Shown in pieces: positions 53,770 through 62,952 of a stretch of DNA of 64,000 bases. Position numbers and translations under genes: made by a program. Source of the stretch: Chara braunii (taxonomy: Eukaryota; Streptophyta; Charophyceae; Charales; Characeae); contig BFEA01000095.1 of assembly GCA_003427395.1 (NCBI GenBank), positions 2,162,972-2,226,971 of the forward strand, written 5' to 3'. Position 1 is the stretch's first letter. Each line of letters begins with the position of its first letter. The notes beneath the pieces are model-generated. The model saw nothing but the letters and a program-made list of their open reading frames with translations, searched no databases and was not told the origin of the DNA.

Positions 53770-54368
53770 TTTGCAAAATCACAAATTTTATGTTGTTTTT
53801 CAGGTCACAAGGGGCATGTATTTTGCGTGTTCACACAAAAGGGCACGTAAATGTCAGCGGCCTGGACAGCCGTGGGCGTACATATTTTGCCCGCAAAATC
53901 GTATTTCTTTTTCGTCTACTGCTTTCTGGAAGCAAAAAAAAAAAAAAAAGTGCATTGTGCTGTCTGACTGCACACAACGTATTTTCGCATCTCAAGGCCA
54001 GGTCGCGCCGCTTTCCTTTCTGCTTTGGGCAACAAATGGGTGAGCCGTGTGACCCGCAGGTGCCGTATAAATGCAAATTCACATGCGTAAAATTTGCAGA
54101 AGTATGTTCTAGTGTGAGTATGCCCTCAGACTCGTTTTCTTGCTTACTTCACATGCATGCAAACAGGTGGTAATCCACACTGGTGCCAGGCGCCCACACA
54201 AAGCTCAGCGATATTACAGCCGGGAACACAGCTCAGATACAAATTCGCTTCAAACTGGCTATGGCGCCTGAGCGCCTACACTCCACTGTTCCGACTCTGT
54301 ATTCACAGCAAATGTTCACACGCACTCCACTCTAGACCTCCCTGGATATCCCACCTGCTCTCACTCGG
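53770..54368. other. Non-coding sequence after the chromovirus
   Basis: TTTGC-rich phrases and an A15 run near 53935-53949. Frames are open by chance but show no protein pattern. Confidence 0.4.
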
Positions 54369-54371
54369 TAC

Positions 54372-54374
<3 letters not shown>

Positions 54375-54406
<32 letters not shown>
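54375..54406 (+). repeat. (AC)n microsatellite
   Basis: Sixteen AC units. Confidence 0.95.
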
Positions 54407-54409
<3 letters not shown>

Positions 54410-54819
54410 ACAGGCTATCTCTAACCTATGGCGGCTATGGACGCCTTCTACACCTCGTAGCTAGCGGCGATGGCCGCTCCTCCTTCCTCACAGCCCACTT
54501 CTACTTCGGGCATCTGCAGACCACCTTGCACAAGACCCGGGCAGCACTTCCGCATGGCTCCCAGCAGAATGAATGAATGGATGGACGCTGCCTCTTGATT
54601 TACACTTCTGTTGGGCGCAGGTCTGCCCCTTTCCACGGGGCCCATGGTGCACACAGTCCCACATGGTACTTGCTGACTGGACAAAGTGAGACTGGGACTG
54701 GGTACCGCTGACTAAGCAAAGTTGGACTGCCCACTTGCCCACTTGCCTCTGGTCTAAAGTGAGCAACACTCTAAAGGCCACTTCCGGACCTTCTGGAAGT
54801 CTGTGGACTCGGTCTTTCG

Positions 54820-54918
54820 GGACTGTGGCAGCTACGACCTTGACCTTTCAGGACTCTAGCAGCTACGACCTTGATTTTTCAGGACTGTAGCAGCTACGAC
54901 CTTGACCTTTCAGAGTTG
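54820..54918 (+). repeat. 33-bp tandem repeat, AGCAGCTACGACCTTGA
   Basis: Three units of GGACT-TAGCAGCTACGACC-TTGA-TTTCA. A related 22-bp array (CAGATATGACCTCTACTCGA, three units) lies at 55600-55660. A foldback element sits between the two arrays. Confidence 0.75.
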
Positions 54919-55060
54919 CAACCTATGTTGCACGCCCGGGGCCAAAAAATCGGCCGCGTGCGGCCGTCGGCCAAATCGGCCGGTTTCAGCCACGGCCGAC
55001 CAGCCAAGTTTGGTGCAGGATTTTTTTTCCCATACTTTTGCACATAAAAAAAAAAAAAAT

Positions 55061-55093
55061 GGGCGTGCAGGGCTGAAAAAGCCCTACACGCCC
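55061..55093. other. Hairpin 1 in foldback element
   Basis: GGGCGTGCAGGGCT-GAAAA-AGCCCTACACGCCC: a 14-bp stem with one G-T or A-C position, flanked by A and T runs that extend the pairing. Confidence 0.8.
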
Positions 55094-55275
55094 ATATATT
55101 TTTTTTTCTGGTGTCCGACGTTGCGGGTCGCGTGAAAAAAAAAAAAATGAAACTAAAAAAAAAAAAAAAAAAGGGCCCATAGGGCCATTTGGGCCCTCTT
55201 TGAGGTGGCAGTGGGTTGGGGCCGTAGTGTGTGGGCACTGTGTGTGGGGGGGGGTCCAGGCCCAGGCAACGGCAA

Positions 55276-55327
55276 AGCTGTTGCCGTTTCAGATAAATGC
55301 GGACATTTGTCTGAAACGGCAACAGTT
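55276..55327. other. Hairpin 2 in foldback element
   Basis: A stem of about 24 bp with a 4-nt loop; its core is GTTGCCGTTTCAGA paired with TCTGAAACGGCAAC, then AAATG/CATTT. Long and nearly perfect enough to resemble a small-RNA precursor. Confidence 0.8.
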
Positions 55328-55599
55328 GATGCTGTTGCCGTTATGCTGCCGCTATGCCGCCGCGATGGCCCATGTTTAGGAACCCCCCGTTTTTTATTTT
55401 TTTGATGGTCTGCCACTTCGAGGGGGTGCCGCCCCCCCCGCCCCACCCCGGAAACCCGCTCCCCGCTCCCAAAACCCCCTCCCCGTTCGGCCACGGTCAC
55501 GGCCGAAAGTTCTCGGCCGGGGCGGCCGGCAGCCGCGGCCACGACCGAACTCGGCCGCAGCCAGGGGGGAACATAGGTTGGAACAACTACGACCCCTAG

Positions 55600-55660
55600 C
55601 AGCTATGACCTCTACTCCACAGATATGACCTCTACTCGACAGATATGACCTCTACTCGAC
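55600..55660 (+). repeat. 22-bp tandem repeat
   Basis: Three units of CAGATATGACCTCTACTC(G/C)A. Confidence 0.8.
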
Positions 55661-55895
55661 AGACCTACGGTTCAAGACCCAACCACTACACAGACCTACG
55701 ACAGACATCAGTCAGCTACACACAGGGGTCTAGTTGGTACTGTACACGGGTGAGGTAAGGTGTAGGGATAGAACCCTGGAATCTGCATCTGCGACTGCAA
55801 AGGTGAAAACGGTTACATACCTCAGGGCCATCACCCTTCAAAAAAAAAAATGGGAGAAGAAAAAGGACGAACTTAAGGGAAGTAGGGGCCTCTTA

Positions 55896-55980
55896 GGGGC
55901 CTGGTCGCACCACTCTTCATGCACAAAAGCCATGCACCTTCCCATGTTATAGCAGAAGATCCATTTCCATTTTTCACGTC
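55896..55980 (+). mobile_element. Partial MITE, GGGCCTCGCTCCACTACT family
   Basis: GGGGCCTGGTCGCACCACTC, then ATGCACAAAAG and a diverged match to the inner part of the copy at 57762 (TTATAGCAGAAGAT). The right arm is lost. Confidence 0.5.
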
Positions 55981-56202
55981 GGGAACCACGGCTTCCCCTT
56001 CCCGGACACTTCCCGTTCCCGGACACCTCTCTCGTCTCATCAGATGCTACGGGTTCGGCCCCCCCCAAAAAAAGGAAAGGCTGTGCGCTCCCCCCCCTCA
56101 AAAAAAAAAAGCAAGGCTGTGGACTCGTATTTCCAAAAAGCCCAAAACCAACGGCCAGATCAAGCACTCCTACAAAGAGAGCCACTGGTTTTGCGGCCTC
56201 AC

Positions 56203-56312
56203 TTTTTTTTTTTTTTTTTTAAGGCTAATTCTTTAAGCCCAACCAATTCAATTACCTGCCCAATCTGGACAGGACGGCCTTCCAGGCAATTTTTATTGTC
56301 ATTATCATGATG
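56203..56312 (-). mobile_element. 5'-truncated SINE, 3' tail only
   Basis: In minus orientation this ends in AATTGAATTGGTTGGGCTTA, AAGA-TTAGCCTT and an 18-A tail. It matches ~100 bp of the 3' end of the full SINE at 62953-63446 with few changes. It splits a GGCCTCAC MITE-like terminus. Confidence 0.82.
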
Positions 56313-56373
56313 ACATCACCCTTCAAAAAAAAGGGAAAAAACAAAACGAGAACTCAATCTGGCCACTGGTTTT

Positions 56374-56580
56374 GGGCCTCACGCCATCACACAAAACAGC
56401 AAAACCTGTCGTCTCTAGACATCCATGCAGCCAAACCCACATCATCAAGAAACAGATGAAAATGAAAAAGGGAAAAAAGAAAAAAGGAAAAAGGATAAAA
56501 AAATTAGTGGTGTATCTTGCCATGTTCCAGCCTTATATTCATTCTCATTTTGCACATTTGGTGAGCAGTGGAGCCAGGCC
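56374..56580 (+). mobile_element. MITE, GGGCCTCGCTCCACTACT family, enlarged copy
   Basis: Starts GGGCCTCACGCCATCAC and ends GCAGTGGAGCCAGGCC. The right half shares GGTGTATCTTGCCATGTTCC and TTCTCATTTTGCACATTTG with the other copies. The A-rich centre is expanded. Confidence 0.6.
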
Positions 56581-56690
56581 TGATCTCAGATCCACTCCAG
56601 AGATCCGACGGGCACTTCTGATGAGGTTACATCCACACCCCACCGGATCCCTTACATCCAAACTGCACCCCATCCGACTCCACCGGATCC

Positions 56691-57350
56691 GACCGACAGA
56701 TCGGACAAAGACAACAAAACAATCCCCAAAACCCCTCAAACCCCTTGGCACCCCAACTGCACAACCTACCGGTCTTCAATGGGTCTCGCTCCACTACTAT
56801 ACACTATACAAAATTGTATAGTTCGGCGTCTCTCCACTAACTGTACACTATACACGTGAAAACTCCGTTGTATAGTTGTCAGAAATCGGCCGTGGATCGC
56901 ACTCTACATTTGTGTATAGTTCCCAGCCTGCAAAAGTCGTTACTCGGATACTCCTCGAAGGGTGGTCAAAGGAGGCCGCCGTTTGAACATGAAATCGGAT
57001 AGTCCGCCTGGAGTCTGGCCCGACAAACTGCTGTCTTGTAGTGCTCTTAGGGTGTTTTATAGTGAACTCAGGAATACACGAAATCTCCTTTTTTTGGTAC
57101 TCTGACAGCTATACACGAACTCTCCAAAATTATGTATAGTGGACAGTGGTGGAGCGAGACCCAATGGCTGGCCATCAAAATTTCCAGACCGACAGATCGG
57201 ACCGACAGACAAAACCTCCAGAACGACCAAGACCCCTCATGAGCGCCAGATCGGACAGATCGGACAGATCCGACCGACAGATTGGACAAAGACAACAAAC
57301 ACAATCCCCAAAACCTCCAGACTGACCAAGACCCCTGATGAGCGCCGGTG
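56691..57350 (+). repeat. Direct repeats flanking a MITE
   Basis: CCGACAGATCGGACAAAGACA plus AATCCCCAAAACC occurs at ~56692-56740 and again at ~57272-57320. GATCGGACAGATC units repeat between 57190 and 57290. The MITE at 56777-57166 lies between them. Confidence 0.65.
56777..57166. mobile_element. MITE with GGGTCTCGCTCCACTACT ends
   Basis: Starts CAATGGGTCTCGCTCCACTA and ends with the inverse of CATTGGGTCTCGCTCCACCA. The inverted repeats extend about 40 bp through CACTATACA-AAATT. The terminus resembles the GGGCCTCGCTCCACTACT family, but the interior (CTATAC-rich) differs. It is 390 bp with no ORF. Confidence 0.7.
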
Positions 57351-57440
57351 GCGGCCAGCTGAAACTAGTCGGGTCGTTACCGCATGCTGTTATTGATTTA
57401 TCTTTAATGTGGCGTTCGGGAGACTCTTTTTATATCAGTC

Positions 57441-57478
57441 TACTTTCTTCTTCTTCTTCTTCTTCTTCTTCTTCTTTC
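57441..57478 (+). repeat. (TTC)n microsatellite
   Basis: About twelve TTC units. Confidence 0.92.
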
Positions 57479-57761
57479 TTCGCCTTATCTGTTCTGATTC
57501 CGTTGCTGGTTCAGTTGTCACCTTGACGAAGTCAATGCCACACATCAAAATTTCGGCCGCCGCCCACAACTTCAGGTCCGTGAACGGACTCCCCACCACT
57601 CTAACCCCTCTCCCTTAATTCTGCCACCTTCCCAACCACCTGAGGCCTCGCTACCGTTACACACCCAACGACCACCAGCATGTTCGACACAATACGACAA
57701 AAATCCAGGATGGTAAACGCAGCTCCTACGGGCTGCGAACAAATCGTCAGTTCGAGAGAGA

Positions 57762-57883
57762 GGGCCTCGCTGCACTACTCTCGACATGCACAAAAGACAA
57801 AAATATTGGCGGTGTATGTTTCCATATTCTAGCGGAAGATTCACTCTCGTTTTGCACATTTCAAGAGTAGTGCAGCAAGGCCC
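57762..57883 (+). mobile_element. MITE, GGGCCTCGCTCCACTACT family, best copy
   Basis: Starts GGGCCTCGCTGCACTACTCT and ends with the inverse of GGGCCTTGCTGCACTACTCT. The arms remain complementary for about 34 bp (to GCACAAAA). It is 122 bp, flanked on both sides by AAATCGTCAGTTCGAG repeats. Confidence 0.75.
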
Positions 57884-58000
57884 AGAGTCCTGTGAAGTTC
57901 GAGGGAGAGCCGCACAAATCGTCAGTTCGAGGGAGAGTCCGGTGAAGTGTCTAGATCGCGGGATATTAAGCAAAACGTTGCACAAATCGTCAATTCCAGG
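57884..58000 (+). repeat. AAATCGTCAGTTCGAGG dispersed repeat
   Basis: Two to three units of CAAATCGTCAGTTCGAGGGA plus GAGTCCGGTGAAGTGTCTAG and GCGGGATATTAAGCAAAACG, matching 44210-44353. Confidence 0.65.
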
Positions 58001-58151
58001 GGGTTTTGTGAGAACACCGAGAAGTTCATTCACCCTTATTATTTTTATTCAGCGGCAGCAGGAGTCGTAACGGGGTTTCTTCCATAGGTTTCCGTAAGCG
58101 AGCCTGCGGGAGGACCATTGAAAAAGAGAAACACAGAAAGGTGCTTGAAGG

Positions 58152-58243
58152 TCACACACATGCCCACGCACACACACACACACACACACGCACACACGAA
58201 CACGCACACACGAACACACACACGCACACACACACACACACAG
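58152..58243 (+). repeat. (CA)n imperfect microsatellite
   Basis: About 90 bp of CA repeats with interspersed CG and GAACACG. Confidence 0.95.
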
Positions 58244-58254
58244 AGTCCGGCTTT

Positions 58255-58365
58255 CGTCAGCCAGTACAGACTGCGGATGTTTCAGATACCATAGACTGCT
58301 GTATCTGCAAATGGACGTCAGCCACCACAGACTGCGGATGCGTCAGCTACCACAGACTGGTGATA
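58255..58365 (+). repeat. Tandem CAGACTGCGGATG units
   Basis: Three to four units containing GTCAGC-ACCACAGACTGCGGATG, about 30-60 bp apart. Confidence 0.6.
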
Positions 58366-58505
58366 ATATGTTCAAACGGACGCTGGGAACAGGAAATTGG
58401 ACAAACGTGAGAGAGCGAGGAGGAAAAAGATGACCCAGGACGGAGGGAAACAAACGAGTGTCGGACAGACGGCGCGAGCTGCTGCACACCCACACGCGAG
58501 CGCGT

Positions 58506-58527
58506 ACACACACACACACACTCACAC

Positions 58528-58589
<62 letters not shown>

Positions 58590-58595
58590 CTTGTG

Positions 58596-58640
<45 letters not shown>
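58506..58640 (+). repeat. Compound microsatellite (CA)n, (GATA)15, (GA)20
   Basis: CA repeats to 58528, GATA repeats at 58529-58589, then GA repeats at 58600-58640. Confidence 0.95.
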
Positions 58641-58643
<3 letters not shown>

Positions 58644-58890
58644 GGAAGAGCGGATCTTGGAGCAGGAGAAGAGGACTGGAGACCGAAGACGCGCGACGGG
58701 AGGAGGTAAGCCTCAGTTCAATTCCCCCCCCCCATCCTACTCCCAATAAGTCCCGCCTAGCTGGCCCAGACAGCTTGTGTTGCCCATATACTTTCTCGTC
58801 TTTCTTTCTTACTGTACCTCCTCTCTCCTTTTTTTTTGTTCACTTTTCTGTCTTTGAATGATAAAGATTCCTCTGTGACTCCTCGGATTG

Positions 58891-58893
<3 letters not shown>

Positions 58894-58968
<75 letters not shown>

Positions 58969-58974
58969 TGTGTG
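58894..58974 (+). repeat. (TC)n-(TG)n microsatellite
   Basis: About 29 TC units followed by 12 TG units. Confidence 0.95.
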
Positions 58975-59300
58975 GCTCTGTCTGAATCTTCTCCTCCCAG
59001 CTTCTTTTCCCCGTTCTTACACTTCGCTAATCACTCTAATTATACTGCTTTTCCGTTTTCCTTTGACGCCTCTTCTTTTGTCGCTTCCCCCCTGTGCTGT
59101 ATTCAGATATTTGTATCCACGGTTTCTTTCTGGTAAGATCACCTGTTCTCGTCCTATCCTCTCTGTCTTTGCCACGGCGTATAGTTTTTTCGAATGACCG
59201 CTGGACGTAATTGCGGCCAGTTACATCCACGCCTTAGCTTTTTAAATGTCATCTGGACGTAATTACGGTTACGTCAAGAAAAGCTCTAGTGAGAGGCCTG

Positions 59301-59411
59301 CTACAGTATTTCCCCGAATACAACGTACGGTCATTATAGCTGAATTTAGACTGAAAGATGCCCCAAATTCAGCTATAATGACCGTACGTTGTATTCGGGG
59401 GAAGACTGTAG
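59301..59411. mobile_element. Hairpin MITE, copy 1
   Basis: A 111-bp near-perfect palindrome. Arms 59301-59347 and 59365-59411 match at 45 of 47 positions. The core is TTCCCCGAATACAACG, CGGTCATTATAGCTGAATTT. The loop contains GACTGAAAGATGC. Outer stem CTACAGT/ACTGTAG. Confidence 0.88.
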
Positions 59412-59456
59412 AGCACAGGACAATCTGCCCTGGATCTGTAAGGTCGTACTCAGACA

Positions 59457-59563
59457 ACCGTCTTCACCCGAATAGAACGCCCGGTCATTATAGCCGTATT
59501 TGGTGCACTTTTCAGTCCAGATACAGCTATAACAACCGGGCGTTGTATTCGGGCGAAGACGGT
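59457..59563. mobile_element. Hairpin MITE, copy 2
   Basis: A 107-bp palindrome of the same family with the loop in the opposite orientation (TTTTCAGTCC). Both arms carry AACGCCCGG where copy 1 has AACGTACGG. Outer stem ACCGTCTTC/GAAGACGGT. Confidence 0.85.
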
Positions 59564-59772
59564 AGGACTCTCCTTTACGTGTCTGTCTGACTGCAATAAC
59601 GGCCGGCCGTGCCTGTATCTGACCGCAATCACGTCCAGAGCTGAGTCCAAAAGCTTCTCCTCCTCCACGAGGTGTTTGCCGGTCCATCTTTTTCCTAATT
59701 GGGAAGAATCTGATCCTGCCCCTCCTCCTTCATCCCAATCCCTGACCGGCCCTCCCCCCTCGTCGCCCCCTA

Positions 59773-59781
59773 TATGGCTAT

Positions 59782-59819
<38 letters not shown>

Positions 59820-59888
59820 GTATGGTTATGGCTTGTCTACCAGTATAAATTCCAGCGATGGCTATGGCTATGGGTATATGGTTATGGC
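59773..59888 (+). repeat. TATGGG/TATGGC minisatellite
   Basis: Hexamer units at 59773-59833 and 59856-59888. The non-repetitive phrase CTACCAGTA-AAATTCCAGCG follows each block, so the whole ~60-bp block is duplicated. Confidence 0.85.
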
Positions 59889-60136
59889 ATCTCTACCAGT
59901 AGAAATTCCAGCGCCACTCAGCTCTCGCTGAGCCTGCTTGAGGTGTGTTCTTCTTCTTGTTTTTTTTTTTTTTTTTTTTTTTTTGTTTGGGGTCCGATGG
60001 ACTACGGATCAGATATTAAACTGCTCAGAACAGATACAGTGCACATGATGTTTTTTAGCCAAAAGGCCGAGAGAGGTATATTGTGTGTTCTTGTTCTCTG
60101 CTGGGTATCACTACCCGTTTTTTGCGTGTGACCATG

Positions 60137-60181
60137 TTCCCCCGGATAGAACGAGGGGTCATTACGCTGTATCTGGACCGA
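60137..60181 (+). mobile_element. Single arm of a hairpin MITE
   Basis: TTCCCCCGGATAGAACG then GGGGTCATTACGCTGTATCT matches one arm of the family. The partner arm is missing and a U6-like sequence follows. Confidence 0.55.
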
Positions 60182-60189
60182 CGTCCTTG

Positions 60190-60400
60190 GAGAGGGAGGG
60201 CATCTGTGAAAATTGGAACCGTCTCGACAGGGCGAACATTATGATTAGCATGGTCGCCCCTGAGCAGTTAAGGCCGACGTGCGTGAATCCAGAGGATGAG
60301 ATAGATGAGATAATAGATGCGGCATAATATACATAGATAGATTGAGAGAAGAGTATACATTAGTTCACCAAAAAAAAAAAAAAAAAAAAAAAAAAAAACG
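60190..60400 (+). pseudogene. U6-like sequence with downstream poly-A tail
   Basis: CATCTGTGAAAATTGGAACC and GATTAGCATGGTCGCCCCTG are U6-derived but separated by an insertion (GGGCGAACATTAT). About 100 bp of unrelated sequence ending GTTCACC runs into ~31 A at 60369-60399. A retroposed U6 chimera is a plausible reading. Confidence 0.6.
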
Positions 60401-60654
60401 AAACGGTGAAAACAAAGTTTCTAAAACGAGAGACAGACGAACCTTCCGTCTTCCCCAACATACAAAGTACGGTAATTCCGCCGGCTTGATCTTGACCAAA
60501 CATCCTCTGCGGGGTGTCTTCTGCTGTCGCTGTTGTGTTTCACGTGATACTGACAACGTATGGGTTGACGTCAACTTCAGTACCGTTGTTAATAGATCGT
60601 CAAGCACCTGGACACCTTCATCGACACAATTCATAGTCCGCTCATTGCTGAGTC

Positions 60655-60705
60655 TTCCCTTTCCTTTCGCTTTCCTTTCTCTTTCCTTTCGCTTTCCGTT
60701 CGCTG
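60655..60705 (+). repeat. CCTTTC-rich tract
   Basis: Repeats of CTTTCCTTTCGCTTTCC. Confidence 0.8.
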
Positions 60706-60739
60706 ACAGTTTGCTTGTCAATCCTAATCATCGTTGTCC

Positions 60740-61190
60740 TGATCAGTCATCCAATCATGGTCCATTAATCATCAGCGTCCTCATATATTGATCAGTTTGT
60801 GGCTAGTGCAGTGCTGGAATCACTGGTCAGTCCATCGACTGCTTCGTTAATTAGTCATCCAATCATGGTACATTAATTTAATCATCAGCGTCGTCATTAT
60901 CAGTCTGACAGTCGCTCGTGCAGTGTGCGAATCACTGCTCGTTCCATCAACTGCTTCGATCGTCAAGGCTGTTAGTGCGTTGATTATTCAATGATAGTTC
61001 ACCGTAAGTTCGCTCTCAGTGAACGATAGATAAAGCCTTCAAGCAGGGGGGACCCACTTACGGTTGATTGTTCAATGATAGGTCCCTGCTTGTATTATGA
61101 TTGGATGACTGCTTCGTTCGTCAATGCTGTTAGTGGGTTGATTGTTCAATGATAGTTCACCGTAAGTTCGCTCTCAGTTTGGTGTCTTAT
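60740..61190 (+). repeat. Nested direct duplications
   Basis: TCATCCAATCATGGT-CATTAAT occurs at ~60746 and ~60856. CACTG-TC-(G/T)TCCATC-ACTGCTTCG occurs at ~60820 and ~60932. TCAATGATAGTTCACCGTAA occurs at ~60990 and ~61148. CAAGCAGGG and CCCTGCTTG form an inversion near 61038-61091. I see no gene. Confidence 0.65.
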
Positions 61191-61262
61191 TGATGTCAGA
61201 TTGGTGTTAGTTCACTGTCTGCTCATTCAATTTGGCAGTCCGTCGCCAGCTCACCCATCGTT

Positions 61263-61264
61263 CA

Positions 61265-61316
<52 letters not shown>

Positions 61317-61446
61317 GTTATCATCATCATCATCATCATCATCATTTTGATGCATCATCATCATCATCATCATCATTTTGATGCATCATCATCATCATCA
61401 TCATCATCATTTTGATGCATCATCATCATCATCATCATCATCATTT
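61263..61446 (+). repeat. (CAT)n array with higher-order TTTTGATG units
   Basis: About 60 CAT units. From 61341 the run is broken four times by TTTTGATG, giving a higher-order repeat of ~32-38 bp. Confidence 0.93.
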
Positions 61447-61484
61447 TGATTATGATTATGCAGTCAGATAATTGCGACGCTCCA

Positions 61485-61601
61485 CTACCTTCTTCCCCCG
61501 AATACAACGTATGGTTAATATAGCTGTATTTGACGCATCTTTCAGTCTTGATACATCAGCTATAATGACCGGACGTTGTATTCGGGGGAAGAAGAAGGTA
61601 G
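61485..61601. mobile_element. Hairpin MITE, copy 3
   Basis: A 117-bp palindrome with arms CTACCTTCTTCCCCCGAATA and the inverse, core AATACAACGT, GGTTAATATAGCTGTATTT. The loop holds CATCTTTCAGTC (reverse orientation relative to copy 1). The right arm has one extra GAA. Confidence 0.86.
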
Positions 61602-61765
61602 TCAACATTTTCCACATGTACTTCGACTATCGGGACCATCATCAGGTCTAGATGCATTTTGACGATGTGCACTGTTGCCCCTCAAGGCTAGGCCCTGTGT
61701 CTTATCCTTGAGTTCCAATTTTTTTTTGTCTGTTGTTGGACTGGTTGGTCCCCCGGCGTCCAGGT

Positions 61766-61874
61766 TACCTTCTTCCCCCGAATACAACGCACGGTCATTA
61801 TAGCTGTATCTAGTCTGAAACATGCCTCAAATACAGCTATAATGACCGTACGTTGTATTCGGGGGAAGAAGGTA
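61766..61874. mobile_element. Hairpin MITE, copy 4
   Basis: A 109-bp palindrome. Outer stem TACCTTCTT/AAGAAGGTA, core CCCCCGAATACAACG and CGGTCATTATAGCTGTAT, loop AGTCTGAAACATGCC. Same loop orientation as copy 1. Confidence 0.88.
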
Positions 61875-62078
61875 TTTGCCTGCCCGGTACTATATGTCCG
61901 TGTCATCAGTTCATTCAATCACTCTATTCTTGTTCTTTTTTTTGTTTTTTTGTGTTTTTTTTTTTCCCGCAGATCTGATATTTAACTGATCCATTCATTC
62001 TTTCGGATCTTGGTTCATTGTTGCCTGCTTGTGTCCGTGCAAGTGTGAGTTCGTGTTACTCATCCTTGTCCACAGGTC

Positions 62079-62081
<3 letters not shown>

Positions 62082-62112
<31 letters not shown>
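62082..62112 (+). repeat. Poly-T tract
   Basis: A T run of about 31, possibly the tail of a minus-strand retroposed copy, but the adjacent sequence is not recognised. Confidence 0.6.
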
Positions 62113-62113
<1 letters not shown>

Positions 62114-62265
62114 TTTGTACAGAGGTCATCTTACTCCTCTTCACCTCTACATATCACACACACACACTTTCTCTCGGGCTGTGTCACGCACGAGGTCCAT
62201 CCTGCGATTGTCGTCTTGCTTAATGAGTAGGTATAACCACTGAAATGTCAAACGCAAGAGGATGA

Positions 62266-62367
62266 CCCCTGCGCGAGCGGTCGCACACTCGGTCATTCCC
62301 TAGCACCCGTTAAGAGTAGCATGGCCCCTTCGCAAGGATGACACGCATAAATCGAGAGAAAAATGAC
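62266..62367 (+). pseudogene. U6-like pseudogene, unit 1 of a tandem pair
   Basis: GAGTAGCATGGCCCC, TTCGCAAGGATGACACGCAT and AAATCGAGAGAAA preserve the 3' half of U6; the 5' half is missing. Preceded by GCGCGAGCGGTCGCACAC. Confidence 0.72.
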
Positions 62368-62368
62368 A

Positions 62369-62571
62369 TGGCCCCGCTGCGCACGGCCTTTGCGCGAGCG
62401 GTCGCACACGCGATCATTCTGTTCAGACGTAGTCTGGCCATGCGAGCGTCCGTTATAATTGGAACGATACAGAGAAAGGGTAATTAGCAAAATGGCCCCT
62501 GCGCAATCAAGGATGACACGCATAGGTCGAGAAAAAAATTGTACACCAAAAAAAAAAAAAAAAAAAAAAAA
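62369..62571 (+). pseudogene. U6-like pseudogene, unit 2, with A tail
   Basis: From ~62447 it carries almost the full U6 sequence from ATAATTGGAACGATACAGAG through ATTAGCA, ATGGCCCCTGCGCA and GGATGACACGCATAG to GTCGAGAAA, with three small insertions (GG, AA, ATC). It ends TTGTACACC and ~24 A (62548-62571). It is preceded by the same GCGCGAGCGGTCGCACAC as unit 1. No U6-type upstream promoter. A retroposed or A-tailed U6 derivative. Confidence 0.78.
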
Positions 62572-62952
62572 GAGAAAGAGAGAGAGAGATTGCCTCTCGA
62601 TTTTCATTCTCGATCATTCGACTTATTTGATCGCCTGAGACAAGTCCTTGCGAGAGCTCATTGGCTCGGCCGCACTCAATGATCGACGCAATCTCGTCTT
62701 GTGGGGGGGGACCACCACAAGGTTCCCCCCGTTTACAGACCGGCACATGGGGGAGGGAGGGCAGTGTGAGGTATGCATGTCCTTCTTACCTTTTTTTTTT
62801 GGCTTGAAGTTGGCTTGGTGATAGCACTCAAAAAATTGTCTGCATATATTGTCACAAAGATGTGAGAGCGCAAAAGCGAAAAAACATAAGGAAAAATCAA
62901 TTCATTTTTCATCTTCTTACTTACAACTCCCCTTGTTCAAAACCTCTTGCGT

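Larger units (their letters stand above)
54919..55580. mobile_element. Foldback/MITE with CAACCTATGTT termini
   Basis: Starts CAACCTATGTT (54919-54929) and ends AACATAGGTTG (55570-55580), a perfect 11-bp inversion. The interior has GGCCG-rich subterminal motifs at both ends and two strong hairpins. No ORF. Target duplication not found. Confidence 0.65.
59201..59638. mobile_element. TIR element with CTGGACGTAATTGCGG ends, hosting two hairpin MITEs
   Basis: Left end CTGGACGTAATTGCGGCCAG and right end the inverse of CTGGACGTGATTGCGGTCAG. Each end carries a second related subrepeat (CTGGACGTAATTACGG at 59249 and, inverted, GGCCGTTATTGCAGTCAG at ~59587-59604). Hairpin MITEs 1 and 2 lie inside. 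No ORF. Target duplication not found. Confidence 0.55.

Noticed and set aside
53721-54173. 150-codon plus-strand ORF after the chromovirus
   Set aside because: Crosses the LTR edge and an A run; residue pattern is low-complexity with no recognisable domain.
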